The position numbers and the translations under genes were made by a program. 64,000 bases of DNA from NCBI GenBank assembly GCA_023410595.1, contig JAEYPO010000030.1, positions 133,198-197,197 of the forward strand, read 5' to 3'. Positions 19,025-27,978 of the stretch are shown here, piece after piece. Numbering within the stretch: the stretch's first letter is position 1; the number at the start of each line of letters is the position of its first letter. This stretch comes from Bacillota bacterium. Its GTDB lineage: Bacteria > Bacillota > Clostridia > Christensenellales > SZUA-584. The notes under the pieces were generated by a model, which made no database searches, had not been told where the DNA came from, and saw only the letters and a program-made list of their open reading frames with translations.

Positions 19025-19058
19025 AAAAAAACAGAGATACAAAAGCCTCTCTGTTTTA
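19025..19058. terminator. Bidirectional terminator
   Basis: AAACAGAGA and TCTCTGTTTT pair across a ten-base loop, with an A-run on the left and a T-run on the right. It separates the radical SAM gene from the convergent Gld-type operon. Confidence 0.9.
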
Positions 19059-19084
19059 TATATAGAAAACATTTGCTTGAAGAC

Positions 19085-20515
19085 TTAAAGCCTTCTGCGC
19101 TTTGCCCACCTCGAAAGCCCGCCAAGGAACACCGCCAGCGCGGGCACTCCCGCCGCGGCCGTCATAAGCAGCGGCTTTATATCCTGGTTTAAGCTGAGCC
19201 TGTAGGCAGCGTCGGCCTCGTCGTACATCTTCTTTGCGGGTATTGACGCCGTCCCCTGGCTGCTGCCCAGAAACTTTACAGTATTCAGAAACAAATCTGA
19301 ATTGCCCTTGTAAGCATAGTCCGCAGCCGAGGTAATAAACGATGAAGACGAAAACACAACGAGCGACGTTTCGTCTTTCTTTGCCAGCGCTCCCACAATA
19401 AACGAACCCGCGGTGCCCGACTCGCTGCCGAGGTTTAAGGGCCCCTGCGCGTTTACGGCGCGGCACGATATGTCGGTTGAGAGCAGCGGCACTGTTTGTG
19501 CGCCCTCTGCCTGCGACAGCTCTATAACGCCCGCGTACGAGAGCACCGGCCTCAAGGGCTTACCGGATATGCACAGCGCTTCTGCGCCTTCCTCCGTCAC
19601 CGTCGGCATTACGTTCACGGGCGACTTATACGTCTGCGCGGGGTTCCCCCCTATTATAACGTCGCTGCCTATACTGATGCCGTATCCAGATATGAGCGCC
19701 TTAAAATTCTCAAGTCTGTCGCCCAGATATTCGGACTCGCCCGTCTCTTTATCCGCGCTCATGCTGTCCATAAAGAAAACGGCGTGGCCTCCCGCGTCGA
19801 GAAAAGCCTTAATGTTGCGGTATCCCGCATCGCTTACGTCCTCTTTCGGGCCTATCACGGCGAGTATATTCGACTCCGGGTCAAGCGGCGCTTCAACGCT
19901 GATGAACCCCGCGCCGTAATACATATCCTCTATATCGGCAAGCAGTTTGTCGCACGGCTTGCTTTCCCCCTGTCCGGACAGAAAAACGACCCTGCCCGCC
20001 TTTTCCTGCGCCACATATTTTATGGCGGACGTTATCCTCTGCTCGCCTCTGAAATACTTAACGCCCGGCGATATGCCCGTCCTCCCCGAATCCTGATACA
20101 AATCACCGCTCGATAGCACCGCCGTCCGTTTGCTTTGTGCGCCTGTCATAATATCCGTGTCGGAAATTATCACGGAAAGCTGCGCAGCGCCGAGCGCCGC
20201 CGCTTCCTTCGAGTCCGCGCTGACGGCTTCAACGTTTAGCTTTTCCGACGCGGAGGCATAGCTTTTAAGAAGCGCATACGTCATGTCCTGTTCTTCGCCC
20301 TCGACATAATATACGTACACGTTTTTTTGCAGCCCATAAAGCGCCTGCTTCGTGCCTTCCGAGAGCACGGTATACTGCTCGCGCGTCGCGTCGAATCGCA
20401 GGCTATAGCCATCCTCCAGCCAGTACGCCAATATGTTGACCCCCAGCGCCAAGGCCGCAGCGGCGATTGCCGCAATATATCTTTTTCCTGTATGTCCGCT
20501 CATAATACTCATCAT
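19085..20515 (-). CDS. GldG-like ABC transporter auxiliary protein
   Basis: 476 residues, from the ATG at 20515 next to the stop of the permease gene. An N-terminal helix (YIAAIAAAALALGVNILAYW) is followed by a large extracytoplasmic region of the ABC_transp_aux/GldG type: LSEGTKQAL near the start and a Rossmann-like core with VVFLSGQGESKPC and VFFMDSM. A C-terminal membrane helix (LLMTAAAGVPALAVFLGGL) ends in basic residues. This is the third gene of an ATPase-permease-auxiliary operon. Such operons are common outside gliding bacteria and may export or remodel envelope components; the substrate is unknown. Confidence 0.87.
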   Translation of the reverse strand: MMSIMSGHTGKRYIAAIAAAALALGVNILAYWLEDGYSLRFDATREQYTVLSEGTKQALYGLQKNVYVYYVEGEEQDMTYALLKSYASASEKLNVEAVSADSKEAAALGAAQLSVIISDTDIMTGAQSKRTAVLSSGDLYQDSGRTGISPGVKYFRGEQRITSAIKYVAQEKAGRVVFLSGQGESKPCDKLLADIEDMYYGAGFISVEAPLDPESNILAVIGPKEDVSDAGYRNIKAFLDAGGHAVFFMDSMSADKETGESEYLGDRLENFKALISGYGISIGSDVIIGGNPAQTYKSPVNVMPTVTEEGAEALCISGKPLRPVLSYAGVIELSQAEGAQTVPLLSTDISCRAVNAQGPLNLGSESGTAGSFIVGALAKKDETSLVVFSSSSFITSAADYAYKGNSDLFLNTVKFLGSSQGTASIPAKKMYDEADAAYRLSLNQDIKPLLMTAAAGVPALAVFLGGLSRWAKRRRL

Positions 20516-20516
20516 T

Positions 20517-21200
20517 CTACTTAAAACGCATACTGTACGCCGTCGCACGCGCCGAAGCGTACAAAAGCAGCGCGCTTATGCTGAAAAAATAAATAATATC
20601 GGAAAGTCCCACAAAGCCTGTGAAAAACGCGTTTACATGATAAGAAGGCGTCGCCTTTACAAGCGTGTCCCCAATCCCGTTCATGCCGGAAAACAGCGCC
20701 TGTACAAGCAGCACGAGCAGCATTACGCACAGGCTTAGCGCTCCGGCCGCCGCACGCCTCGACGTAAACGAGGACGCAAACTGCCCCAGCGATATCAGCG
20801 ACGCGCCCAGCAGCATCAAGCCTAATAGCCCAGAGCCCGTCTCGCTCCACGAAGGCTCGCCTAAAAATACGAGTATAAGCGGATATATAAGCAACGCCCC
20901 GAGCGCCGCTGCAAGCACGGTGAGCGCCGCGAAGTACTTTCCCGCGATTATCGCCCCTATGCGCACAGGCGCCGAGAGCAGCGTCCTGTCACCGCCCGCG
21001 GGCCGCATTGTAAGTATGGGCACTGTTACAAAAAGCGCGTACTGAATACTGTCGAATACCGCGTACATGCCTGTAATCTCGCCGCCTATGTTGGCGGTCG
21101 CAAACGCGGCCCCTCCAATAAACAGCACGGCCGATATAAATAAGTAAGCGGAAAGCGTATTGAAATACGACTTCAGCTCTTTACAATATACGGCTCTCAT
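20517..21200 (-). CDS. GldF-like ABC-2 permease
   Basis: About 227 residues. I start at 21200 (MRAVYCKELKSYFNTLSAY), the usual beginning of this family; this overlaps the end of the ATPase gene by 20 bases. Six membrane segments are visible. The first periplasmic loop is short (GGEITGMYAVFDSIQYALF), and the helices then alternate to the C-terminus. It forms the channel with the ATPase at 21181-22137. Confidence 0.88.
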   Translation of the reverse strand: MRAVYCKELKSYFNTLSAYLFISAVLFIGGAAFATANIGGEITGMYAVFDSIQYALFVTVPILTMRPAGGDRTLLSAPVRIGAIIAGKYFAALTVLAAALGALLIYPLILVFLGEPSWSETGSGLLGLMLLGASLISLGQFASSFTSRRAAAGALSLCVMLLVLLVQALFSGMNGIGDTLVKATPSYHVNAFFTGFVGLSDIIYFFSISALLLYASARATAYSMRFK

Positions 21201-22137
21201 TGTCCGTTTCTTCACCACCCGCCAATTCGGAAAATATATCTTCAAGCGTCAGCTTTAAGCCGCTTAAGCTCAAAAGCGCTATATCCGAGCGCGCCGCAGC
21301 GCGAAATATATTCTCGCGCACGTCTGTGTCCGATTCTACTGCGAAATCGCACGTACCGCTCTCATTGCATCCCAAAGCCTCTACATACTCCACGCCTTCT
21401 ATGCCGCGCAGTAGCTGGAGACCCTTTTCCCTTCCAGCTTTCAGCCTCACCTTAAGACGCCGCTGCGAGCCCTCGGTTTTCAGTAGGCTCTCCGTAGACT
21501 GCCTTGCGGCCACCGCTCCCTTGCTCAGTATTATTACGCTGTCGCAAACCTGGGCCGCCTCGCGTATGCTGCGCGTCAGCATCGCTATCGAATACTTGCC
21601 TTTCAGCGATTTTATAGTTTCTCGAAAGCCCTCCGCCTCGTCCGGGCTCAGCCCGGAAAACGGCTCGTCGAATATCAGCGCCTGAGGATCGCCGCAGAGC
21701 GCTCCCGCTAAAGCGGCCCGCTGATGCGCTATCCTAGGCGCGCTGCGTATCAGCTGCCCGCCGTATTCCGTCGCCCCCGCTTTCAAAAGGGCGCACTCGA
21801 CATGCTCTCCCGCTTCTTTTCGCGCCACGTTTTTCAGCGAGCATACAAACGATATGTATTCGTTCACCGTCATCTCCGGGTAAAGCATAGGGCGCTGAGG
21901 CACGTAGCCTACAGAGCGCTTCGCTAAAAGCGGGCGCTTTTGCATATCGTATCCGCCTAAGATTACGCTGCCCTGAGTGGCATAAGCGCAGCCGGACATT
22001 ATATCGGCAAGCGCGGTCTTGCCCGACGCCCTGCGGCCTATTATAGCCGCCGCCTCGCCTTTTGCTATAGACAGCGTAACGTTTGTAAGCGTATAATCCG
22101 CGCCCGTTTTTTTATACACGGCTTTAAGCTCTACCAA
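21181..22137 (-). CDS. ABC transporter ATPase with degenerate signature (GldA-like)
   Basis: 318 residues, probably starting with TTG at 22137 eight bases after GGGAGG. Walker A is GRRASGKT (unusual before the GKT), the Q loop is in YVPQRP and Walker B is ALIFDEPFSGLSP. The canonical LSGGQ signature is replaced by SAPRIAHQR. The C-terminal 90 residues match the extra domain of GldA/YhaQ-type ATPases. The altered signature could lower ATPase activity or mark divergence of this transporter. First gene of the operon; the promoter should lie between here and the divergent gene at 22316. Confidence 0.88.
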   Translation of the reverse strand: MVELKAVYKKTGADYTLTNVTLSIAKGEAAAIIGRRASGKTALADIMSGCAYATQGSVILGGYDMQKRPLLAKRSVGYVPQRPMLYPEMTVNEYISFVCSLKNVARKEAGEHVECALLKAGATEYGGQLIRSAPRIAHQRAALAGALCGDPQALIFDEPFSGLSPDEAEGFRETIKSLKGKYSIAMLTRSIREAAQVCDSVIILSKGAVAARQSTESLLKTEGSQRRLKVRLKAGREKGLQLLRGIEGVEYVEALGCNESGTCDFAVESDTDVRENIFRAAARSDIALLSLSGLKLTLEDIFSELAGGEETDNESRIL

Positions 22138-22246
22138 AAAAACATCCTCCCGGCAGAATAACCTATATCTTGCAGAATAATTATATCAAAGAGGCAAATA
22201 TACCGGTGTAAATTATCTGTGAATTTGTGTATTTTGCTTTTGGCCG

Positions 22247-22278
22247 GTCATATTTCCTTTAAATTATATGTATATATG
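22247..22278 (+). promoter_or_regulatory. Possible sporulation (sigma-E-like) promoter
   Basis: GTCATATTT (22247-22255) matches the -35 of mother-cell sigma-E promoters. After 14 bases, GTATATATG sits at the -10 position and only partly fits. It lies before a SipL-like gene, whose homologue in C. difficile is sigma-E dependent. Weak but in the expected place. Confidence 0.35.
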
Positions 22279-22315
22279 TTAAAGAGAACTATCTTCAAAA
22301 AGAGAGGTTAAGAAT

Positions 22316-23824
22316 ATGAAAGTACAGAAAACATCCTTCAAAACGGAGACGGCCCTTGGAAGCAAACCCGTCGAGAGCCTTGTCGAAGGAAAGCTTACAG
22401 TGCCCGCCGATAAAGCGGACATTGGGCGTATACTGCTCGTGCAGGGCAATGTGCACGTGAATGCGGAGCCGGGCGACGGTAAGGTCTTTATGGAAGGAAC
22501 CGTAAAGTTCAGCGTTGTATATATGGGTTTTGAAGGCAGCATCGATTCCTTTGAATCGTCCTCTCCGTTCAGGCACACGGAAAACGTGGAAAACGCGGGC
22601 GCGAACATGAACGTATACGCCAAAGGGAGCGTAAAGGAGATAGAGTTCAACGTCGATGACGACCGGACGATATACGTCAAGGGAGTAGTCGCCCTCAGCA
22701 TAAACGGCAGCGTTGAAGACGCGCACGAAGCCGTCGTGGGTGCGGAATCGCCCGATATGCAGGTTAAGTCGCTTAAACAGCGTATCGCGGCCGTAAGCGA
22801 GCATAAGCGGGATACCGCGACGATGCGCGAGGATATACGCATACCCCAGAGTATGCCCAAGGCCGAAAAGGTACTATACTCCGACGCGTACGCCGTTGTA
22901 AAATCCGTAAAGTCGGAAGACATGAAGATTATAGTCGAGGGCGACATCAAGCTTATGGTGCTGTACCTTTCCGAAGACAAGAACGCGCCGCTTCAGTATT
23001 TCTACGACTCGCTGCCTTTCGGCAGCATACTCGCATCTGAGAACGCGGCCATAGACGACACAGTGCTGGCCGACGCCGACCTTTACGACCTCGGGGTGGA
23101 CGTTGCCGAAGAGGAAGGCGACATATTGCGCATAAACGCGAAGATCAACGTGATATGCACCGTAAACACGCACAACGATATCGAATACATGGAGGACGCG
23201 TATTCTTTGAAGAACAGGCTGAATATCCGCTATGGCGACTGCTGCTTTAAGCATGCCGACTTCGCGGGCAGCGTAAAAGCGTTCGCACGCAGCGCGATAA
23301 CCATACCGCCCTACGAGCCCAGCGTCTCACGTATCGTGTGCATGAAAGCGTCGCCCGTAATAATCACCGCCGCGCCCAACGTAGATCGCGTATACCTTGA
23401 GGGGCTCATGATGTTCACTATCTGCTACGCGTCGCCCGAAGGCATGCGCAGCTATTCCGGAGAAGTTCCGTTCGAGTCGGAAGCGCAGATGGACGGCCTT
23501 CTGCCCTCCCACGACGTCGACGTCTCCGCAGAGGTCGAGTACTGCTCATTCGAGGGGGCGGGCAGGGACATAAGCGTCAAATTCATGATGGATGTGCAGA
23601 TAAGGGCGTTTTCAAGAAACGGCTTTAAGCTCGTTTCCGACATCGAGGAGACGGAGGAAAGCGCGCCGCATAAAAAAGGCATCACAATCTATTTCGCAGA
23701 CGGAGGCGAAAACCTGTGGGATATTGCGAAGCGTTATTCAACGACGCTGGACAGCGTGAAGCGCTTCAACCCCGACATAGAAGATAACCTGCAGCAGGGC
23801 CAGAGGATACTCATCATGGGATGA
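22316..23824 (+). CDS. sipL: SPOCS/LysM spore coat morphogenesis protein (SipL-like)
   Basis: 502 residues after AGAGAGG. Three tandem DUF3794/SPOCS-type regions are visible (about 25-140, 180-290, 310-430), recognisable by KxEGxVxxxVxY-like beta strands. A C-terminal LysM domain follows (about 455-502: YFADGGENLWDIAKRYSTTL ... LQQGQRILI). This is the architecture of SipL, which recruits SpoIVA and encases clostridial spores in coat. No signal peptide, so it acts in the mother-cell cytoplasm on the forespore surface. A terminator follows directly. No other spore coat genes are adjacent. Confidence 0.85.
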   Translation: MKVQKTSFKTETALGSKPVESLVEGKLTVPADKADIGRILLVQGNVHVNAEPGDGKVFMEGTVKFSVVYMGFEGSIDSFESSSPFRHTENVENAGANMNVYAKGSVKEIEFNVDDDRTIYVKGVVALSINGSVEDAHEAVVGAESPDMQVKSLKQRIAAVSEHKRDTATMREDIRIPQSMPKAEKVLYSDAYAVVKSVKSEDMKIIVEGDIKLMVLYLSEDKNAPLQYFYDSLPFGSILASENAAIDDTVLADADLYDLGVDVAEEEGDILRINAKINVICTVNTHNDIEYMEDAYSLKNRLNIRYGDCCFKHADFAGSVKAFARSAITIPPYEPSVSRIVCMKASPVIITAAPNVDRVYLEGLMMFTICYASPEGMRSYSGEVPFESEAQMDGLLPSHDVDVSAEVEYCSFEGAGRDISVKFMMDVQIRAFSRNGFKLVSDIEETEESAPHKKGITIYFADGGENLWDIAKRYSTTLDSVKRFNPDIEDNLQQGQRILIMG

Positions 23825-23846
23825 TGACCGGACATTATAAAGTTAT

Positions 23847-23873
23847 AAATATCCCCAGTCGGGGGTATTTTTA
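23847..23873 (+). terminator. Terminator after the SipL-like gene
   Basis: AAATATCCCC and GGGGGTATTT pair across a four-base loop, followed by TTT. It lies 22 bases after the stop codon. Confidence 0.9.
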
Positions 23874-23965
23874 TACGGGCGCGTTTACTTGAGCGATATG
23901 CAGCTGTATATTTTGGTTAAATTTAAGTTAGTTACGGTCAAAACAGTTATTGTAAGGATATTCAT

Positions 23966-24778
23966 ATGACTATTTTGTACTTTTCGGCTACCGGCAACAG
24001 CCTATCTACGGCAAAATACATCGGAGATTCGGAAGACATGCATAAAGCCTGTGGGCCAATCGGCACTCCTCAATTAAAGTCCATACCCCGGCTTGAACGG
24101 GCGGGCGAATACGAAACAGAGGACGACGTAATAGGTATCGTATCGCCCGTCTATTTCCTTGCCCTGCCCCTTTTGGTAAGGCGCTATCTGTCAAAAGCAA
24201 AGCTTAAGGGCGGATATGTGTTCAGCGTTCTTACATACGGATCCTTCAGCGGGAACGCAACGGATAAGCTCGTAAAAGTATTGCAATCGAACGGTAACGC
24301 AATACATTATGCCGCCACTCTCAAGATGGTTGACAACTACCTGCCTTGTTTCAAAGTTGAAAATCAGCTTGCTGGGCTTCCAAGAAAGAATGTCGACTCT
24401 AAGCTGGCAGAGATAAAAAACGATATCGCCAGGCGCCGGCATAAATTACCGCATACGAATCTATTGCTTAATGTGATTTCGACCATGTTGAGCTCAAAGA
24501 TGGAAACGCAGCGGGGAATGGCCGCAATAAAAGACACTGATAAAGCTTTTTACGTTAATGAAAGCTGCAACGGGTGCGGAATTTGTGAGCTGGTCTGCCC
24601 TGTATCGAATATTGGCGTTGAAAGCAGGCCTATATTCAGGCATCACTGCGAATCCTGCTTTGCGTGCATACACAATTGCCCGGCGCATGCTATACAGCTT
24701 AAGTGCCAAAGAAGCGAAGCAAGATTCCGCAATGAAAACGTTACTTTAAATGAATTGATAGCAGCAAACGGACGCTAA
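23966..24778 (+). CDS. EFR1-type flavodoxin-ferredoxin fusion
   Basis: 270 residues. The N-terminal flavodoxin-like domain (about 1-150) has the FMN phosphate loop FSATGNSLSTAKYI and SPVYFLALP. The C-terminal part carries two four-iron four-sulfur motifs, CNGCGICELVCP and CESCFACIHNCP. EFR1 proteins are presumed electron carriers in the cytoplasm of anaerobes; their partners are not established. It stands alone between a terminator and the convergent minus-strand operon. Confidence 0.92.
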   Translation: MTILYFSATGNSLSTAKYIGDSEDMHKACGPIGTPQLKSIPRLERAGEYETEDDVIGIVSPVYFLALPLLVRRYLSKAKLKGGYVFSVLTYGSFSGNATDKLVKVLQSNGNAIHYAATLKMVDNYLPCFKVENQLAGLPRKNVDSKLAEIKNDIARRRHKLPHTNLLLNVISTMLSSKMETQRGMAAIKDTDKAFYVNESCNGCGICELVCPVSNIGVESRPIFRHHCESCFACIHNCPAHAIQLKCQRSEARFRNENVTLNELIAANGR

Positions 24779-24828
24779 AGTAATACGAGCTGAATTCCAG
24801 TAAGCGGGCGGCTTCCCACACTAACCCG

Positions 24829-25098
24829 CTATATCCTGTGCATGGCGTCGAATATCTCTTCGCGCATTATGCGTATGTCCATGCACATCTCTTTGCCCAC
24901 GCCGCTTAGCTCGTCGGAAAGCGATGCAAACGACTCGGTGCACCCTTCAAGGTCCACCAGCATTATCATCGCGAAGTAATCCTGCAGCACCGTCTGGCTT
25001 ATGTCCAGTATATTAACGCCGCGTTTGCTCAGCGCCGCCGATACTCCCGCTATTATGCCTGTCTTGTCTTTTCCCGATACCGTTACTATAGCTTTCAT
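24829..25098 (-). CDS. ACT domain protein
   Basis: 89 residues from the ATG at 25098 (MKAIVTVSGKDKTGIIAGV). A single ACT domain fills the protein, with the N-terminal KTGIIAGVSAALSKRGVNI typical of small regulatory ACT proteins. In many Firmicutes this gene is directly followed by a DUF711 (UPF0210) gene. Here nothing of that kind follows; the operon ends. It probably binds a small ligand. Last gene of a three-gene minus-strand group. Confidence 0.85.
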   Translation of the reverse strand: MKAIVTVSGKDKTGIIAGVSAALSKRGVNILDISQTVLQDYFAMIMLVDLEGCTESFASLSDELSGVGKEMCMDIRIMREEIFDAMHRI

Positions 25099-25120
25099 TT
25101 GCCCGCCGCCTTGTAATAAA

Positions 25121-25408
25121 CTATTTGCCTTCAATCACTATTGTGTCGCATTCCGAGGAAGAAAGCCTGTGCCCGAGTATTCGCCGGTACTCGTCCGAAT
25201 CGTACCAGCGCTTTAATTCTTCCCTGCCCGGAAACCGTATGAGCACGGCCTTTGTGTAATCCCAACTGCCTTCGAGCACCCAAGGGTTTTCGTCCACTGC
25301 GAGGTATTCGCCTCCGAATTTTGCGAACACCTCGTCTGTGTCTTTTAAGTATTTCTCGTACTCTTCCTGATCGTGTATACGTATATTCGCTATAAAATAA
25401 ACGCTCAT
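25121..25408 (-). CDS. DUF1330 family protein
   Basis: 95 residues, close to the usual family size. The sequence YFIANIRIHDQEEYEKYL opens a ferredoxin-like fold, and VLIRFPGREELKRWYDSDEY contains the conserved FPxxEALKAWYxSxEY-like motif of DUF1330. The members are small cytoplasmic dimers without an assigned reaction. It lies 22 bases from the ACT gene and 10 from the DUF2179 gene, so the three are probably co-transcribed. Confidence 0.85.
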   Translation of the reverse strand: MSVYFIANIRIHDQEEYEKYLKDTDEVFAKFGGEYLAVDENPWVLEGSWDYTKAVLIRFPGREELKRWYDSDEYRRILGHRLSSSECDTIVIEGK

Positions 25409-25418
25409 AAGATATCGC

Positions 25419-25967
25419 CTACTTCTTTATATAACCGCCGTTTACTACCCTTACGTCGTTTACTGTTATTACCGCCTGCTTCAGTTTCGATTTTATTATG
25501 GACAGTGCGACGGGTATGCGTTTGCGTTTAAGGTGCAGTACAAGCACTTCCCTCTTTCCGTCCTTGCCCTCGCCCTCCATTACCGTTACGGCGAAATCAC
25601 GGCTTCTCAATTCTTCCACAAGGCTGTCGGTATCGTCGTCTGTCGGCACAATTACCTGCAGCGAGCTTAAACCGAAAGCGAGCTTTCCTTCCAGCCAGGA
25701 GCCCAGCCAGTTGCCGCACGCGAACGCAAGAGCGAACACAACGCACCTTAGTATGTCCTGCTGAAAGCCCACGAGCACCGTACCGGTGACAATAAGCCAC
25801 AGCGTTATTTCAAAGAAAGCGGTGACAGACCCCATTAGCCTCTCGCCGCGGTTTATTAGCACAATCCTTATCGTCGACACCGTAACTTCAATGATCTTGC
25901 CGAAGAATACGAAAAGATATACCCAAATGCTTGGATGCGCCAGTATGTTTGTTAAAAAATCTTCCAT
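25419..25967 (-). CDS. DUF2179/DUF5698 membrane protein
   Basis: 182 residues. Three membrane segments fill the first 95 residues, with KIIEVTVSTIRIVLINRGER typical of the DUF5698/UPF0316 family. A cytoplasmic DUF2179 domain (about 105-180) follows, with VTVMEGEGKDGKREVLVLHL. Members are implicated as membrane proteins of unknown role; the DUF2179 domain is also found in YitT-type proteins. First gene of the operon with DUF1330 and ACT genes. Confidence 0.85.
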   Translation of the reverse strand: MEDFLTNILAHPSIWVYLFVFFGKIIEVTVSTIRIVLINRGERLMGSVTAFFEITLWLIVTGTVLVGFQQDILRCVVFALAFACGNWLGSWLEGKLAFGLSSLQVIVPTDDDTDSLVEELRSRDFAVTVMEGEGKDGKREVLVLHLKRKRIPVALSIIKSKLKQAVITVNDVRVVNGGYIKK

Positions 25968-26120
25968 ATTTTCTCCCTGTTTTCAGTCATAATATATCAT
26001 AATTATATTCGATGCAATACTTGTCTTATCAAAGCTGCACCATCGCAAAAACGTTCGCTGCGCCCAAACAAAAGTCCGCATTTTCGTACACGCAGTGTTG
26101 TATCATATGCTTATAGTGTA

Positions 26121-26187
26121 AATAAAACCAACAGATTAAACCCCCTGTTGGAACTTTGCTGGAGCGCCTTCGCTCCTTCTTTTTTTG
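26121..26187. terminator. Pair of opposing terminator hairpins
   Basis: CCAACAG/CTGTTGG (26128-26151), followed on the minus strand by TTTTATT, ends the XRE gene. GGAGCG/CGCTCC (26161-26176), followed by TTCTTTTTTT, reads on the plus strand, where no gene ends nearby; it may block read-through from an unseen plus transcript. Confidence 0.75.
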
Positions 26188-26202
26188 TCCGTAAATAAAA
26201 CG

Positions 26203-26826
26203 TCAGACCCCGCGTTTTCCCGACAGCAAATGTTTCACCTGCGCTGGTCTTAGCCCAGATGACAGCAATATGATTATCTGCGCGGGTATGCCTATCACAA
26301 ATATAAGCCAGATATTATCCACATTAAAAGAAAGATAGACGGCAAGCAGCGCGCTCCAGACAAGCAGCGTTATTATGGCGATGTTGACGGTACGCTTCCC
26401 CCATATCGAACTGAATACGAGCAGTACAATGAGGGCTATGGGCAGCGCGTATATGTATATCATCCACGCGGGTTCGATAAGCGCGGCGGGAAGTATGCCT
26501 GAAAACACAAACAGTACGGTGGCTATAAGGAATACTGACGAAGCGGACAGCAGCGCGATTATAAGGCGGTTGCGCTTTTTCTGTTTCGGCACGGGGAAGC
26601 TTTTAACCACCGTATGCTCCGTCTCCAGCAGGTAGTCTACAGTTACGCCAAATATATCCGCGATCTCCTTTAAAACGGTCACGTCGGGTATGGATTCCCC
26701 GCGCTCCCATTTGGAAACCGCCTTGTCCGAATAATTCAGTTTATCTGCAAGCTCTGTCTGCGTCCAGTTCCTGCTTTTGCGCAATACTGTGATATTCATG
26801 GCGACGACAGGCTTAAGTTCCACCAT
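26203..26826 (-). CDS. Membrane-bound XRE family regulator
   Basis: About 207 residues from an ATG at 26826 (MVELKPVVAMNITVLRKSR); a longer start is possible. The N-terminal helix-turn-helix includes TQTELADKLNYSDKAVSKWERG and IPDVTVLKEIADIFGVTV. After about residue 85, four membrane segments follow. This is a common layout for sensor-regulators in Firmicutes that read envelope signals. No linked transporter or target gene is evident. Confidence 0.88.
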   Translation of the reverse strand: MVELKPVVAMNITVLRKSRNWTQTELADKLNYSDKAVSKWERGESIPDVTVLKEIADIFGVTVDYLLETEHTVVKSFPVPKQKKRNRLIIALLSASSVFLIATVLFVFSGILPAALIEPAWMIYIYALPIALIVLLVFSSIWGKRTVNIAIITLLVWSALLAVYLSFNVDNIWLIFVIGIPAQIIILLSSGLRPAQVKHLLSGKRGV

Positions 26827-27082
26827 AACGCTAAAAACAACCCCCAAAGCGCTTTTTGGAAAGTATACCATATGCTTAAGCAACAATCAAATCTGCGGTT
26901 TTTTAACTCTACTGTCGGTAGAATCACGCCTGTTTTTCTCTACACCTGCCTAAACGACGTATAGAGCCGCATCCCCTGAAGCTAGAGTGACTAAAGAGCC
27001 TCCTTGCTGTAAGGTGATTGCAAGCTTTCAAATGCTTTTGGCCTTGCTATGGCTGCAATTTACTTTTTACAGGAGATACGTT

Positions 27083-27967
27083 ATGAACGAATATGTCATT
27101 ACCTGTTGCTCCACGGCGGACATGACGGAAGAATTTTTTAAAACGCGCTTTATTCCCTACGTGTGCTTTCATTTCCATATGGACGGAAAAATTTATGCGG
27201 ACGACCTGGGCAGATCCATGCCGCTCGGCGAATTCTACGAGAAGATGCGCCAAGGCGCACAGCCCACTACGTCGCAGGTCAACACTCAGGAATTCAAGGA
27301 ATTCTTCGAGCCGTTCCTCAAAGAAGGAAAGGACGTCCTACATGTGAGCCTGTCTTCGGGCATATCGGGAGCGTATAATTCTGCCTGCGCCGCGCGGCTG
27401 GAGCTGCTGGCCGAATATCCCAGTCGCCGTATAAACATCGTCGACTCGCTCGGCGCTTCCTCGGGTTACGGGCTGCTCATGGACATGCTCGCCGACGTAC
27501 GCGACAGCGGCGCTACTTACGAGCAGGCGCTAAGGTGGGCGGAAGAAAACAAGCTTTTAATCCACCACTGGTTCTTTTCCACAAACCTTACCTCTTATAT
27601 AAAGGGAGGAAGGATATCCAAAGCGGCGGGGCTCGTAGGCACGCTATTAAAGATATGCCCGCTTCTTAATATGGACGCGTCCGGGCGCCTCATACCGCGC
27701 GAGAACATACGCTCAAAAAAGAAAGTCATGCTGGAAATAGTGGAAAAGATGCGGCAGCACGCTCAAGGCGGTTCCGCTTACAGCGGCAAGTGCTTCATAT
27801 CCAACTCCGCGTGCCACGAAGACGCCGAAACGGTAGCCGGCATGGTAAAAGCCGCGTTTCCCCGTCTTAACGGAAGCGTGCTTATTAACAGCGTAGGAAC
27901 GGTTATAGGCTCTCACACCGGCCCGGGTACGCTCGCGCTGTTTTTCGTGGGCGACAAAAGAGAGTGA
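27083..27967 (+). CDS. DegV family fatty-acid-binding protein
   Basis: 294 residues, from the ATG at 27083 after an ACAGGAG site; a longer frame upstream has no ribosome site. It has the DegV features: CCSTADMTEEFF near the start, PTTSQVNTQEF, and SLSSGISGAYNSA, which bind the fatty acid carboxylate. DegV/FakB proteins hand fatty acids to a FakA kinase; no FakA is here. The next gene starts 11 bases downstream. Confidence 0.93.
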   Translation: MNEYVITCCSTADMTEEFFKTRFIPYVCFHFHMDGKIYADDLGRSMPLGEFYEKMRQGAQPTTSQVNTQEFKEFFEPFLKEGKDVLHVSLSSGISGAYNSACAARLELLAEYPSRRINIVDSLGASSGYGLLMDMLADVRDSGATYEQALRWAEENKLLIHHWFFSTNLTSYIKGGRISKAAGLVGTLLKICPLLNMDASGRLIPRENIRSKKKVMLEIVEKMRQHAQGGSAYSGKCFISNSACHEDAETVAGMVKAAFPRLNGSVLINSVGTVIGSHTGPGTLALFFVGDKRE

Positions 27968-27978
27968 CGAGGTGCGGC

